A stretch of DNA of 64,000 nt from Longimycelium tulufanense (GCF_014645795.1 NZ_BMMK01000004.1:122914-186913), one strand, 5' to 3'. Positions 54,557 through 63,876 are shown, counted from the first letter of the stretch. The notes: generated from the sequence alone by a model not told the origin. A program made the numbers and translations.

Positions 54557-55816
54557 GTGCGACGGACAGCCCTCGCCACAGTTCTGGCCGCCGGCCTGGC
54601 CGGCGCGATGTTCCTCACCGCCTGCGGTGGTTCCTCGGGCGGCAATGCCGACCCCGGCACAGTCGTCTTCTGGGACACCAGCGGCCCCAACGAGCACCCG
54701 GTGTTCAAGCGGCTCGCCGAGCAGTGCGCCACCGAGGGCGGCTACCGGGTGCAGGTGGAGCAGGTCGCGTTCGACCAGGCACGCAACAACTACAAGAACG
54801 CGGCCCAGGGCGGTCAGGGGCCGGACGTGTTCCGCGCGGAGGTCGCCTGGGTGGCCGAGTTGGCGAAGAACGGCCTGATCATGGACCTCTCGCAGACGAA
54901 CCTGGCCCACGACACCGCGGATTATCTGGAAGTTCCGCTCAGCTCGACGAGGTACGAGGGCAAGACCTACGGCATCCCTCAGGTGACCGACGCGCTCGCG
55001 CTGTTCTACAACAAGAAGACGCTCGCGGATTCCGGGGTGGAGCCGCCGAAGACCTGGGACGAGGTCAAGGACATCGCGCCGAAGCTGGGCGGTACCAAGG
55101 CGTTGTTCCTCAACAATGACGGCTACTACGCGCTGCCGTTCCTCTACGGCGAGGGTGGCGATCTGCTCGACACCCAGAACAAGAAGATCACGGTCAACGC
55201 CGAGCAGGCTGTACAAGGTGTGCGGACGGCCAAGGAGTTGTTGGACGCCGGGGCGGCGAACACCGCTCTGGACCGCACCAACTCCTACGCAAACATGCAG
55301 GCGGCCTTCACCTCGGGTGAGACCGCGATGGTGATCAACGGGCCGTGGGCCGTCGCGGACTACCTCAGGGGAGACGCTTTCAAGGACGACCCGGACAACC
55401 TTGGCATCGCCCTGGTTCCCGGCCCCGCCGAGGGGAAGAGCAGTTCCCCCGTGGGGGGCCACAACTACGTGATCCGGCAGGGCACCGGGGCCAAGGACGC
55501 CGCGCAGCAGTTCATCCGGTGCATGAGCAGCAGTGAGTCTCAGGTGACCGTCGCCAAGGAGCTTGGCCTGCTGCCGACCCGGAAGTCGGCGCTGGAGCAT
55601 CCCGAGGTCAAGGCACAGCCGGTGGTCGCCGCTTTCGCCCCGGTCCTCGAGCGGGCACACGCGCGGCCCTGGATCCCCGAGGGTGGCCAGCTCTTCGACC
55701 CGCTCAACATCGCCTACTCGGACGTCCTGTCGGGCAAGAAGGATGCCAGGACCGCGTTGGACGAGGTCGCGAGGATCTACAAGGAACAGATCATCACCGG
55801 GTACGCGCAGGGCTGA
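54557..55816 (+). CDS. Sugar ABC transporter substrate-binding lipoprotein
   Basis: This 419-residue MalE-like protein has a lipoprotein signal (RTALATVLAAGLAGAMFLTACGG, lipobox LTAC) and a type I binding fold: VVFWDTSGPNEHPVFKRLAEQC, GGQGPDVFRAEVAWVAEL, YGIPQVTDALALFYNKKTL, MVINGPWAVADYL. This is typical of maltose/maltodextrin or similar oligosaccharide importers. GTG 54557 has AGGAGGGA upstream. First gene of the importer operon; permeases follow. Confidence 0.92.
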   Translation: MRRTALATVLAAGLAGAMFLTACGGSSGGNADPGTVVFWDTSGPNEHPVFKRLAEQCATEGGYRVQVEQVAFDQARNNYKNAAQGGQGPDVFRAEVAWVAELAKNGLIMDLSQTNLAHDTADYLEVPLSSTRYEGKTYGIPQVTDALALFYNKKTLADSGVEPPKTWDEVKDIAPKLGGTKALFLNNDGYYALPFLYGEGGDLLDTQNKKITVNAEQAVQGVRTAKELLDAGAANTALDRTNSYANMQAAFTSGETAMVINGPWAVADYLRGDAFKDDPDNLGIALVPGPAEGKSSSPVGGHNYVIRQGTGAKDAAQQFIRCMSSSESQVTVAKELGLLPTRKSALEHPEVKAQPVVAAFAPVLERAHARPWIPEGGQLFDPLNIAYSDVLSGKKDARTALDEVARIYKEQIITGYAQG

Positions 55817-55880
55817 CGCCGCCAGGGCTGGGCCGGGCAACCCGTATCCCGGCCCAGGCCCGCGGACGGGAGGGATCCGG

Positions 55881-56798
55881 ATGCGAGCGTTCCTGGTCAG
55901 GCACTGGTATGCCTACGCGATGGTGCTGCCGGTCGTGATCGTGGTCGGCGTGCTGGTGTTGTTTCCGCTGGCACAGGGTATTTACTTCACGCTCACCAAC
56001 ATCAACGAGGCGAACATCGCGAACCCGGTGCTCGACCGGCCAGCGAGCTACGAGTTCGTAGGGTTGCAGAATTACCTGCACGTGCTGTCGGGTAGCGAGT
56101 CCTACGGAGCGTTCTGGTCCACTCTCGTTCGCACCCTGATCTGGACCTTCGGCTGTGTCTTCTTCCACTACGTGGTCGGGCTGGGGCTCGCGCTACTGAT
56201 CAACCGACCCGTGCGGATGCGGGGGCTGTACCGGGTGCTGCTGATCCTGCCGTGGGCGGTTCCGCCGTTCATCAGCGTGTTCGCGTGGCGATACCTGTTC
56301 AACTCCCAGTATGGGATCTTGAACCAGGGACTGGCCACACTCGGCCTGCCCACTCCGGTCTGGCTCGGGCAGTCGGACCTCGCCTTGTTCTCGGTGATGG
56401 TCATCAACATCTGGCTGGGTGTGCCGTTCATGATGGTGACACTGCTCGGTGGCCTGCAGTCGATCCCGCACGAGCTCTACGAGGCCGCGGAGATGGACGG
56501 CGCCAGCCCGTGGCAACGGTTCCGGAACGTGACGTTGCCCGGACTGCGCTCGGTGTCGAGCACGGTGATCCTGCTGGGCGTCATCTGGACCTTCAACCTG
56601 TTCCACGTCATCTACCTGACGGCCGGCCAGAACCCGCACACCCGGATTCTCGTGACCTACGCGTTCGAGCGCTTCTTCTCCGGTGCCACAAGGGACTACG
56701 CCGTGGCCTCCACCTACGGGGTGTTGATCCTCTCACTGCTGCTGGTGTTCGTGATGTTCTACCGCCGGGCAATGCGCCGGCAGGGGGAGGTGTGGTGA
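55881..56798 (+). CDS. Sugar ABC transporter permease (MalF-type)
   Basis: This 305-residue membrane protein has six helices (YAMVLPVVIVVGVLVLFPLAQ first) and the EAA loop EAAEMDGASPWQRFRNVTLP at about 198-217. Helix 1 begins right after a short cytoplasmic tail, and there is no large periplasmic P2 loop, so it resembles the smaller MalF homologues. ATG 55881 has GGAGGGATCC upstream. It overlaps the next gene by GTGA. Confidence 0.92.
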   Translation: MRAFLVRHWYAYAMVLPVVIVVGVLVLFPLAQGIYFTLTNINEANIANPVLDRPASYEFVGLQNYLHVLSGSESYGAFWSTLVRTLIWTFGCVFFHYVVGLGLALLINRPVRMRGLYRVLLILPWAVPPFISVFAWRYLFNSQYGILNQGLATLGLPTPVWLGQSDLALFSVMVINIWLGVPFMMVTLLGGLQSIPHELYEAAEMDGASPWQRFRNVTLPGLRSVSSTVILLGVIWTFNLFHVIYLTAGQNPHTRILVTYAFERFFSGATRDYAVASTYGVLILSLLLVFVMFYRRAMRRQGEVW

Positions 56799-57706
56799 TA
56801 ACTGCCAACGCGGCGGCAGTGTCCGCCACGAGAGGCGGCGCGGCTCTGGCAAAACTGGCGCTACGTCGGGGAGAACGCTCGTTACTGGCCAGCATCGGAC
56901 TACACGGAGCATTGATCTCGGCGTCGTTCGTCTCGGTGTTCCCGATCTTCTGGGTACTCGTCACATCGTTCAAGCCGGACACCAAAGCCATCAGCCCGCA
57001 ACCGAAGCTGCTCGATGAGTCCAATATAGACAATTATCTCAACGTGCTTTCCGGAGCGAAGGGCGACTTCCTCGGCTGGTTCGGCAACTCGGTGCTCATC
57101 GCCGGGCTCACCACGGCTCTCGCGGTCTTCGTCGCGGCCAGCACAGGCTATGCGTTGAGCCGCTTCCGCTTCCCGGGACGCCGGAGCCTGCTGCTCGGTT
57201 TCCTGGCGATACAGATGTTCCCGTTCGCGGTGTTGATCGTGCCGTTGTACAACCTCCTACTGGGCCTGGGCCTGCAGGGCAGGGCGCTCGGTCTGGTGCT
57301 CGTGTACTGCTCCACGACCGTCCCCTTCTGCACCTACATGCTCAAGGGGTACTTCGACACGGTGCCGACGGACATCGACGAGGCGGGCCGGATGGACGGC
57401 CTGTCACCGTTCGGCGTCTTCTGGCGCCTGGTGCTCCCGCTTGCCAAGCCGGGCCTGGCGGTGACCGCCTTCTACGCCTTCGTCACGGCCTGGGGTGAGG
57501 TGGCGTTCGCGTCGGCGTTCCTGTCGGCAGCGGACGAGTCCAAGACACTCGCCGTCGGGCTGCAGGTGTTCATCCAGCAGAACCGCACCGAGTGGGGCCA
57601 CCTGTCGGCAGCGTCGATCCTGGTCGCGCTGCCCGCGGTGGCCGTCTTCTACCTGGTGCAGCGGTTCCTGGTCGGTGGCCTGTCGGCGGGCGCGGTGAAG
57701 GGCTGA
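56795..57706 (+). CDS. Sugar ABC transporter permease (MalG-type)
   Basis: This 303-residue membrane protein starts with a short, Ala-rich cytoplasmic segment, then six helices. The EAA loop reads EAGRMDGLSPFGVFWRLVLP at about 205-224, and it ends LVGGLSAGAVKG, the usual MalG ending. GTG 56795 overlaps the MalF stop (GTGA) and has GGGGGAGG upstream. A DasR-like site follows before the ATPase gene. Confidence 0.92.
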   Translation: MITANAAAVSATRGGAALAKLALRRGERSLLASIGLHGALISASFVSVFPIFWVLVTSFKPDTKAISPQPKLLDESNIDNYLNVLSGAKGDFLGWFGNSVLIAGLTTALAVFVAASTGYALSRFRFPGRRSLLLGFLAIQMFPFAVLIVPLYNLLLGLGLQGRALGLVLVYCSTTVPFCTYMLKGYFDTVPTDIDEAGRMDGLSPFGVFWRLVLPLAKPGLAVTAFYAFVTAWGEVAFASAFLSAADESKTLAVGLQVFIQQNRTEWGHLSAASILVALPAVAVFYLVQRFLVGGLSAGAVKG

Positions 57707-57714
57707 CCCACCGT

Positions 57715-57728
57715 TTGGTCTACACCAA
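57715..57728. promoter_or_regulatory. DasR-like (dre) site upstream of the ATPase gene
   Basis: TTGGT-CTAC-ACCAA is a perfect 5-bp inverted repeat with TGGTCTACACCA matching 11 of 12 bases of the DasR core TGGTCTAGACCA. It lies 97 bp upstream of the MsiK-type gene. In Streptomyces, DasR (a GntR regulator of GlcNAc use) is linked to msiK expression, so the placement fits. The regulator itself is not in this window. Confidence 0.6.
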
Positions 57729-57824
57729 TTTGTGTCCCTCGAAGGGCTGACGGGACCCCCTTTCCCGGCTACCGTGCCCCTACAGCCGCCGTTGGAGCTG
57801 CACCACATCGCGAAGGGACGTGAC

Positions 57825-58940
57825 ATGGCCGAGGTCGCCTACGTCAACGCTTCCCGGGTGTTCCCCGGTAACCCGCCGGTCCGGGCCGTGGACAACCTGG
57901 AGCTGGCGGTCGCCGACGGGGAGTTCCTGGTGCTGGTGGGCCCCTCCGGCTCGGGCAAGTCGACCGCGCTGCGCATGCTGGCCGGGCTGGAGGACGTCGA
58001 CGAGGGCACGATCTCGATCGGCGGCCGCGACGTCACCAACGTCCCGCCGAAGGGCCGGGACATCGCCATGGTGTTCCAGTCCTACGCCCTCTACCCGCAC
58101 ATGACGGTGGCGGAGAACATGGGCTTCGCGTTGAAGCTGCGCGGCGTGCCCAGGACCAGGATCAAGGAGAAGGTGGGCGAGGCCGCCCGGATGCTCGACC
58201 TGGAGAAGTTCCTGGACCGCAAGCCGAAGGCGCTCTCCGGCGGGCAGCGGCAGCGGGTGGCGATGGGCCGGGCGATCGTGCGCGAGCCCAGCGTGTTCCT
58301 GATGGACGAGCCGTTGTCCAACCTCGACGCGAAGCTGCGGGTGGAGACCCGCGCGAACATCGCCGCCCTGCAGCAGCGGCTCGGCACGACCACCATCTAC
58401 GTGACCCACGACCAGGTCGAGGCGATGACCATGGGGCACCGGGTCGCCGTGCTCAAGGACGGTGTGCTGCAGCAGTGCGCCTCGCCGCGCGAGCTCTACG
58501 AGCGGCCGGCCAACGCCTTCGTCGCGGGCTTCATCGGCTCCCCCGCCATGAACCTCAAGACCGTGCCGCTCACCGGGGAGGGCGCCCAGCTCGACGGCGT
58601 CGTCGTGCCGCTGCCGCGGGAGGTCCTGGACGCGGTCGCGGCCGAACGGCTCACCGAGATCACCTTTGGTGTTCGCCCGGAGTCGCTGCGGCTGGTCGGC
58701 GCGGACGAGGGGGACGCCGTGGGCAGGGCGTTCGAACTGACCGTCGAGTTGGTCGAGGAGCTGGGCGCGGACGCCTACGTCTACGGCAGTGCCCGGGTCG
58801 GTGACCGGCCGGAGCGGTTCATCGTCCGGGTCGACGGCCGCACCCCGCCGGCCTTCGGGCAGCGGGTCCGGGTCGCGGTCCGGGACCTGGACGAGGTGCA
58901 CGTCTTCCATCCCGAGACCGGGGAGCGGTTGTCCGGCTGA
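57825..58940 (+). CDS. msiK: MsiK/UgpC-type sugar ABC transporter ATPase
   Basis: This 371-residue ATPase has the MalK layout. The ABC domain includes Walker A GPSGSGKST, the Q-loop VFQSYALYPHM, signature LSGGQRQRVAMGRA, Walker B VFLMDEPLSNLD and the H-loop YVTHDQVEAM. The C-terminal OB-fold regulatory domain (about 235-371) carries FIGSPAMN, ITFGVRPESLRL and LGADAYVYG. MsiK proteins energise several sugar importers in actinobacteria. It follows the second sugar importer by 118 bp with its own DasR-like site, and the 11-17 kb importer has no ATPase of its own. A classic terminator follows. Confidence 0.93.
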   Translation: MAEVAYVNASRVFPGNPPVRAVDNLELAVADGEFLVLVGPSGSGKSTALRMLAGLEDVDEGTISIGGRDVTNVPPKGRDIAMVFQSYALYPHMTVAENMGFALKLRGVPRTRIKEKVGEAARMLDLEKFLDRKPKALSGGQRQRVAMGRAIVREPSVFLMDEPLSNLDAKLRVETRANIAALQQRLGTTTIYVTHDQVEAMTMGHRVAVLKDGVLQQCASPRELYERPANAFVAGFIGSPAMNLKTVPLTGEGAQLDGVVVPLPREVLDAVAAERLTEITFGVRPESLRLVGADEGDAVGRAFELTVELVEELGADAYVYGSARVGDRPERFIVRVDGRTPPAFGQRVRVAVRDLDEVHVFHPETGERLSG

Positions 58941-58953
58941 CGGACGACGACGC

Positions 58954-58993
58954 GGCACGGCCCTCGCCCGACCGGCGGGGGCCGTGCCTTTTT
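58954..58993 (+). terminator. Rho-independent terminator after the ATPase gene
   Basis: GGCACGGCCC at 58954-58963 pairs with GGGCCGTGCC at 58979-58988, followed by TTTTT. The stem starts 13 bp past the stop. This is the best textbook terminator in the window. Confidence 0.9.
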
Positions 58994-59037
58994 CTGGGGA
59001 CAGGCGATCACCCGATCGGGGTTGCTAAGCTGAAGTC

Positions 59038-59054
59038 GACAACCGTTTCCATTA
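59038..59054. promoter_or_regulatory. Possible Zur-type metal box
   Basis: GACAACCGTTTCCATTA lies 35 bp upstream of the zinc binding-protein gene. It has the A/T-richer ATGGAAACGGTTGTC pattern of an imperfect dyad, which may be a Zur site. The match is loose. Confidence 0.3.
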
Positions 59055-59089
59055 CTGGCTGACGCCCGTCTCCACGAGGAGTTGCCTCG

Positions 59090-60124
59090 ATGTCCGTCCG
59101 CTTCGCACGGTCCGGCGGCCTGCTCGCCGGCGCGGCCGCCACCGCCCTCGTGCTCGGTGCCTGCGGCTCCGGCCCCACCACCGACGGCGACAGGGTGCGC
59201 GTCGTCGCCTCCACCAACGTCTGGGGCAGCGTGGTTCGGGCGGTGGGCGGTGACGCGGTCGAGGTGAGGTCCATCCTCGACAGCCCCGAGGTCGACCCGC
59301 ACTCCTACGAGAGCACCCCGTCCGACGCCGCCGAGGTCAGCGACGCCCAGCTCGTGGTCTACAACGGCGGCGGCTACGACCCGTTCGTCGACAAGATCCT
59401 GTCCTCCTCCGCCGGAGGTGACCGGCGCACGGTGGAAGCCGTCAAGGCCGCCGACATCACGCAGACCGTTGCTGCCGCGCCGAGCGCCGCCCCCAGCGAC
59501 ACACCCGATGGGCACGGGCACCGGGACGAACACGGCGACGAGCACAAGGAACGGCAGGAGGCCGCGGCGCACGAGGCCGAGCACGACCATGATCACGGTG
59601 TGAACGAGCACGTGTGGTACGACGTGCACGCCGTGGGGCACGTGGCGGAGCAGGTCGCCGGCCGGCTCGGCGAGATCAAGGCCGACAGGAAGGACGAGTT
59701 CCGGCGCAATGCCGAGCGGCTTGTCGGTGAGCTGCGCAAGCTCGACGCCAAGATCGAGGACCTCGCCGGAAGCTATGGCGGCACCAAGATACTGGTCACC
59801 GAGCCGATCGCCTTCTATTTGGTGCGGCAGGCCAAGCTCGATGACGTTACGCCGCAGGTGTTCGTCCGGGCGGTGGAGGAGGAGAACGACCCGCCAGCGG
59901 CCGCCATCGCCGAGGTGGAGCGGCTTGTCGCCAGCGGCGAGCCCCGTGTGCTGATCTACAACCCGCAGACCGAGTCGGTGGTGACCCAGCAGGTCAGGGC
60001 GAAGGCGGAGGCGGCGAAGATCCCCGTCGTGCGGATGACCGAGACCCTGCCCGCGGGCAAGGATTACCTGTCGTGGATGTCGGGACAGGTGGACGACCTT
60101 GCTGCGGCGTTGAGGCAGCGATGA
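59090..60124 (+). CDS. znuA: Zinc ABC transporter substrate-binding lipoprotein (ZnuA-like)
   Basis: This 344-residue protein is a cluster A-I metal-binding lipoprotein. The signal ends in the lipobox VLGAC. A metal-binding His is in DPHSYESTPSDA. A His/Asp/Glu-rich loop, typical of zinc binders, spans about residues 138-170 (GHGHRDEHGDEH to EHDHDHG). NEHVWYD and a C-terminal part with VTEPIAFYLVRQA follow. The rich loop favours zinc over manganese. ATG 59090 has GAGGAG upstream. The permease and ATPase genes follow, the latter with an ATGA overlap. Confidence 0.9.
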   Translation: MSVRFARSGGLLAGAAATALVLGACGSGPTTDGDRVRVVASTNVWGSVVRAVGGDAVEVRSILDSPEVDPHSYESTPSDAAEVSDAQLVVYNGGGYDPFVDKILSSSAGGDRRTVEAVKAADITQTVAAAPSAAPSDTPDGHGHRDEHGDEHKERQEAAAHEAEHDHDHGVNEHVWYDVHAVGHVAEQVAGRLGEIKADRKDEFRRNAERLVGELRKLDAKIEDLAGSYGGTKILVTEPIAFYLVRQAKLDDVTPQVFVRAVEEENDPPAAAIAEVERLVASGEPRVLIYNPQTESVVTQQVRAKAEAAKIPVVRMTETLPAGKDYLSWMSGQVDDLAAALRQR

Positions 60125-60972
60125 GTCAGGCACTCCAACAGGAACGCCACGTCGCGGCGCAATCGGCCGAACCGAGGGTCCGGCTTCGTTCCGCGCGACT
60201 GGCCTATGGCGAGCGGGTGTTGTGGGACGGCTTGGATCTCGACGTTGCCCCCGGCGAGTTCCTCGCCGTGCTCGGGCCCAACGGCTCCGGCAAGACCAGC
60301 CTGATGCGGGTGCTGCTCGGGCTGCAGCCGCTCAGCGCCGGTTCCGCGGAGATCGGTGGGGAGCCGGTACAGCGCGGAAGCCGGCGGATCGGTTACGTGC
60401 CCCAGCAGCGGGCCGTCGACGTGACGGTCGCCGTCCGGGGCCGGGATTTGGTGGGGCTGGGCTGGGACGGCCACCACTGGGGTCTCGGGCTACGCGGGCG
60501 GCGGGAGCGCCGACAGCGGGTGGACGCCGCGTTGGCGGCGGTGGGCGCCGCCGGGTACTCCGACCGTCCTGTCGGCCTGCTGTCGGGCGGTGAACAGCAG
60601 CGGCTGCGGGTGGCCCAAGCCCTGGTGAGTGACCCGGACGTGCTGCTGTGTGACGAGCCGTTGCTGTCGCTCGACCTCGCCCACCAGCGGATGGTCAGCG
60701 AACTGATCGCCCGGCACGCCCGCGGGCGGGAAGCGGCGGTGCTCTTCGTGACGCACGAGATCAACCCCGTGCTGCCCCTCGTGGATCGGGTGCTCTACCT
60801 GGTCAACGGCAAGTTTCGGGTCGGACGGCCGGAGGAGGTCATGACCTCGGCGACGTTGACGGAGCTCTACGGCACGCCGGTGGAGGTGGTGCGGGTCGGT
60901 GACCGGATCGTGGTGGCCGGCGCGGAGGCGGTCAACAACGGCGTGCACCACCACGTGGAGGGACAGCCGTGA
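60121..60972 (+). CDS. znuC: Zinc ABC transporter ATPase (ZnuC-like)
   Basis: This 283-residue ATPase has Walker A LGPNGSGKTSLMRVLLG, Q-loop VPQQRAV, signature LLSGGEQQRLRVAQAL, Walker B DVLLCDEPLLSLD and H-loop VTHEINPVL. The order and short length suit metal-type ATPases. It overlaps the binding-protein stop by ATGA and sits 67 bp before the permease gene. It ends with a His-rich tail (GVHHHVEGQ). Confidence 0.92.
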   Translation: MSQALQQERHVAAQSAEPRVRLRSARLAYGERVLWDGLDLDVAPGEFLAVLGPNGSGKTSLMRVLLGLQPLSAGSAEIGGEPVQRGSRRIGYVPQQRAVDVTVAVRGRDLVGLGWDGHHWGLGLRGRRERRQRVDAALAAVGAAGYSDRPVGLLSGGEQQRLRVAQALVSDPDVLLCDEPLLSLDLAHQRMVSELIARHARGREAAVLFVTHEINPVLPLVDRVLYLVNGKFRVGRPEEVMTSATLTELYGTPVEVVRVGDRIVVAGAEAVNNGVHHHVEGQP

Positions 60973-61039
60973 CCACTCCTTCTCCGCGATTCACCGCTGA
61001 CGCGGGCGCGCGTGGGCCCGGCGAGTCCTGGGAGCGCGC

Positions 61040-61882
61040 ATGACCGGGCTGTTCGACTTCACCAAGACCGGCTACCTGCTGGGGCACGACTTCGTCCAGC
61101 ACGCGCTGCTGGCCGCGGCAGTGCTCGGGGTGGTCTCCGGTGTGCTCGCGCCGCTGGTGGTCGCGCGCCGGATGTCGTTCGCGGTGCACGGCACCGCCGA
61201 GCTGGCGTTCACCGGCGCGGCTGCCGCGTTGCTGCTCGGCGCGAGTGTGGGAGCCGGGGCGCTGGCGGGTGCGATCGTCGCCGCGTTGCTGCTCGGGCTG
61301 CTCGGCCTGCGCGACGGGGACCGTGACTCGGTGATCGGCGCGGTGCTGGCGTTCGGTCTGGGCCTCGGCGTGTTCTTCCTGTGGCTGTACCCGGGGCGGG
61401 CACGCAACGGGTTGAGCCTGCTGGTCGGGCAGGTGGTCGCGATCGACTCGACCGACCTGACGTTACTGGCCGGCTCTGCCGTCGCCGTGCTGGTGGTGAT
61501 GGCGATGATCTACCGGCCGCTGCTGTTCGCGAGCGTCGATCAGGATGTGGCGGTCGCACGGGGTGTGCCGGTGCGGGTGCTGTCGCCGCTGTTCGCCGTG
61601 TTGCTGGGTGTCGCGACCGCGCTCGGGGTGCAGACCGTCGGCGCGTTGCTGGTCATGGCACTGATGGTCACCCCGGGGGCGGCCGCGGTGCGGGTCACCT
61701 CGAACCCGGCGCTGACCATCCTGCTCGCGGTGATCTTCGCCGAGGTCGCCGCCGTCGGTGGGATCGTGCTCTCGCTGGCGCCGGGTGCGCCCGTCAGCAC
61801 GTTCGTCACCGCGATCTCGTTCTCGATCTACCTGGCCTGCCGGTTGGCCGGCCGGTCCCGGCTCCGCCGCCTCCGCGTCTGA
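61040..61882 (+). CDS. znuB: Zinc ABC transporter permease (ZnuB-like)
   Basis: This 280-residue ABC-3 family permease has about eight helices. VVSGVLAPLVVARRMSFAVH and HGTAELAFTGAAAALLLG are conserved near the N-terminus; the central VVAIDSTDLTLL and ALGVQTVGALLVMALMVTPGAAA stretches follow. It completes the zinc importer operon; a 67-bp gap before it has no terminator. Confidence 0.92.
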   Translation: MTGLFDFTKTGYLLGHDFVQHALLAAAVLGVVSGVLAPLVVARRMSFAVHGTAELAFTGAAAALLLGASVGAGALAGAIVAALLLGLLGLRDGDRDSVIGAVLAFGLGLGVFFLWLYPGRARNGLSLLVGQVVAIDSTDLTLLAGSAVAVLVVMAMIYRPLLFASVDQDVAVARGVPVRVLSPLFAVLLGVATALGVQTVGALLVMALMVTPGAAAVRVTSNPALTILLAVIFAEVAAVGGIVLSLAPGAPVSTFVTAISFSIYLACRLAGRSRLRRLRV

Positions 61883-62036
61883 GGAAGTACGCGGGTGGCC
61901 CCTGGCCTGGACCGTGCTGCGCGAGGTGGGCGGTAGACCGCCGAGATCAAGTGACCAAGTGGGCGGGCCTGGCGCTGTCCACGAGCGCTCTGAGAACTCG
62001 CCCGGTCCGGTACCTGGCCCAGCGGAGAATGGGGAC

Positions 62037-62891
62037 GTGCGTCCGGAGATCACTGCCGCCCTGGCGGTGGCGGCCGACCACGGTCTGGCTGTCACCGAGC
62101 CGGTGGTGCTGGCCGAGAGGTCGAACCTGGTTATCCACCTGCGCCCGTATCCGGTGGTCGCGCGGGTGGCGACGAGGACCGCGGCAGCACGCCCGAACGG
62201 CGCCGAGGACTGGCTGCGTCGAGAGGTCGCGCTCCTCGCGCACCTGCGTGGCCGGCACGCGGTTCCGCCCGTCGACCTGCTGCCTCCGGGCCCGCACACG
62301 CGCCACGGGTTCCGGATGGTCTTCGCCGGATTTGTTGATCATCGGGTGAGCGAGCCCGATCCACGTGCTCTGGGCCGCTCGCTCCGGGAGCTCCATGTGG
62401 CGCTGGCGGACTACCGCGGAGACCTGCCGGAACTCGGCCTCATCACCGAGGCGGGCACCTGGCTTGGTCAGGTCGACCCGCACCGGCACGAGCTCAGCGC
62501 CCTGCGGGAGGAGCACGCGGAGATCGTGGAGCGACTGCGAAAGATCGCACCCCCGTTCCAGGCTCTGCATGGTGATGCGCACGCAGGGAACGTCTTGCCG
62601 ACGGCGGACGGGCCACGGTGGACCGACTTCGAGGACTCCTTCCGCGGGCCCGTCGAATGGGACGTGGCGTGTCTGATTACCAAGACGTTGGTGACCGGAT
62701 GGGGCGAGCGGGGGCTCAACGACGTCGGCGCCGTACTCCGCGGCTACGGACTCGACGGGAGGGGTCCGCTGCTTGATCTGATGGTTCGCGCGCGTGCCCT
62801 CGTCGGCGTCGCGTGGCTCCTGCGACGTGCTATCACGGACCCGGATGCGCACCGGCGAGCCCGCCCTTGGATTGACTGGATCGTACGGTGA
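62037..62891 (+). CDS. APH-fold phosphotransferase
   Basis: This 284-residue protein has the aminoglycoside-phosphotransferase fold with a canonical catalytic loop, LHGDAHAGNVL (HGDxxxxN), and metal Asp in RWTDFEDSF. The N-lobe is short (SNLVIHLRPYPVVARVA). Family members phosphorylate antibiotics, choline, homoserine, sugars or other metabolites. There is no clear partner gene, so the substrate is open. Compared with the kinase-like protein at 3169-4281, which has Gln in place of the last Asn, this one is typical. Confidence 0.82.
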   Translation: MRPEITAALAVAADHGLAVTEPVVLAERSNLVIHLRPYPVVARVATRTAAARPNGAEDWLRREVALLAHLRGRHAVPPVDLLPPGPHTRHGFRMVFAGFVDHRVSEPDPRALGRSLRELHVALADYRGDLPELGLITEAGTWLGQVDPHRHELSALREEHAEIVERLRKIAPPFQALHGDAHAGNVLPTADGPRWTDFEDSFRGPVEWDVACLITKTLVTGWGERGLNDVGAVLRGYGLDGRGPLLDLMVRARALVGVAWLLRRAITDPDAHRRARPWIDWIVR

Positions 62892-63122
62892 GCGGTGCCA
62901 GCGTTGCTGTAGCAGGATGAAGCGGCTTGAGGGGGTACCGGGGGTTTGATTTCGGTGGTTTGGTGTTCTCCGCTGCGGGGCAATCAAACCGGGAACGGAC
63001 CTGCGTCGTGGGTCGCGGCCCCGCGTCGTCTTGCGGAACCACCAGCTGGCTGTAACAAAGCACACCCGCGTGGGTAACAGGCGGCGGTTAGGCTCCAGTG
63101 GGGACGACGAGAGGGAGGCTGG

Positions 63123-63791
63123 GTGTTCTACCGGTTGCTGAAGTTCGTGCTCGGCGCGATCGTCCGCGGGCTGTACCGGCCCCGGGTCGAGGGCCTGGAG
63201 AACGTGCCGGCCAAAGGTCCGGTCATCCTCGCCGCGAACCACCTGGCGGTCATCGACAGCTTCGTCATCCCCCTCGTGATGCCGCGACGTGTCACCTTCC
63301 TGGCCAAGGCCGAGTACTTCACCGAGCGTGGGCTCAAGGGCCGGATCAAGCGGTGGTGGTTCACCACCATCGGCGCGGTCCCCGTCGAGCGGGGCAACGG
63401 CCGCGCCGCCCGTGACTCGCTGGACACCGCCCTGGAACTCCTGCGCGAGGGATGCGCCTTCGGCATCCACCCCGAAGGCACCCGCTCCCGCGACGGACAC
63501 CTGCACCGCGGCCACGTCGGCGTCGCCCGACTCGCCCTCAGCTCCGGCGCGCCCGTGGTGCCGGTCGGCCTGATCGGCACCGACGAGCTCCAGCCCGTCG
63601 GCAAGAAGCTTCCCCGCATCCGCCCCGTCACCATCCGCTTTGGCAAGCCGCTGGACTTCAGCCGCTACGACGGGCTCGGCAGCAACCTCCCCATGCTCCG
63701 GTCGATCACCGACCAGGTGATGTACGCGATCCTCGAACTGTCCGACCAGGAGTACGTCGACAGCTACGCGAAGCGCCCCGAAGCCGCGTAA
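63123..63791 (+). CDS. Lysophospholipid acyltransferase (PlsC-family)
   Basis: This 222-residue protein has the PlsC motifs: NHLAVIDSFVIP (NHxxxxD, catalytic His), PVERGNGRAARDSLDTAL, FGIHPEGTRSRDG (acceptor phosphate site) and GAPVVPVGLIG. It has one N-terminal hydrophobic stretch and should be membrane-associated, moving acyl chains to lysophosphatidic acid or a related acceptor. GTG 63123 is the first in-frame start that gives a complete domain. A tRNA gene follows 85 bp downstream. Confidence 0.88.
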   Translation: MFYRLLKFVLGAIVRGLYRPRVEGLENVPAKGPVILAANHLAVIDSFVIPLVMPRRVTFLAKAEYFTERGLKGRIKRWWFTTIGAVPVERGNGRAARDSLDTALELLREGCAFGIHPEGTRSRDGHLHRGHVGVARLALSSGAPVVPVGLIGTDELQPVGKKLPRIRPVTIRFGKPLDFSRYDGLGSNLPMLRSITDQVMYAILELSDQEYVDSYAKRPEAA

Positions 63792-63876
63792 CCGGGGGCC
63801 ACTCGCCCGGCCACGTAGCTCACACTCATCCGACTGGGAGTAGCGCGTCACCCCGTGCTAGGGTTTCCCTCGTTGC

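Noticed and set aside
53081..55840. A 919-codon open frame on the minus strand
   Set aside because: It overlaps a LacI gene and a binding-protein gene that both have clear domains; the long frame has none.
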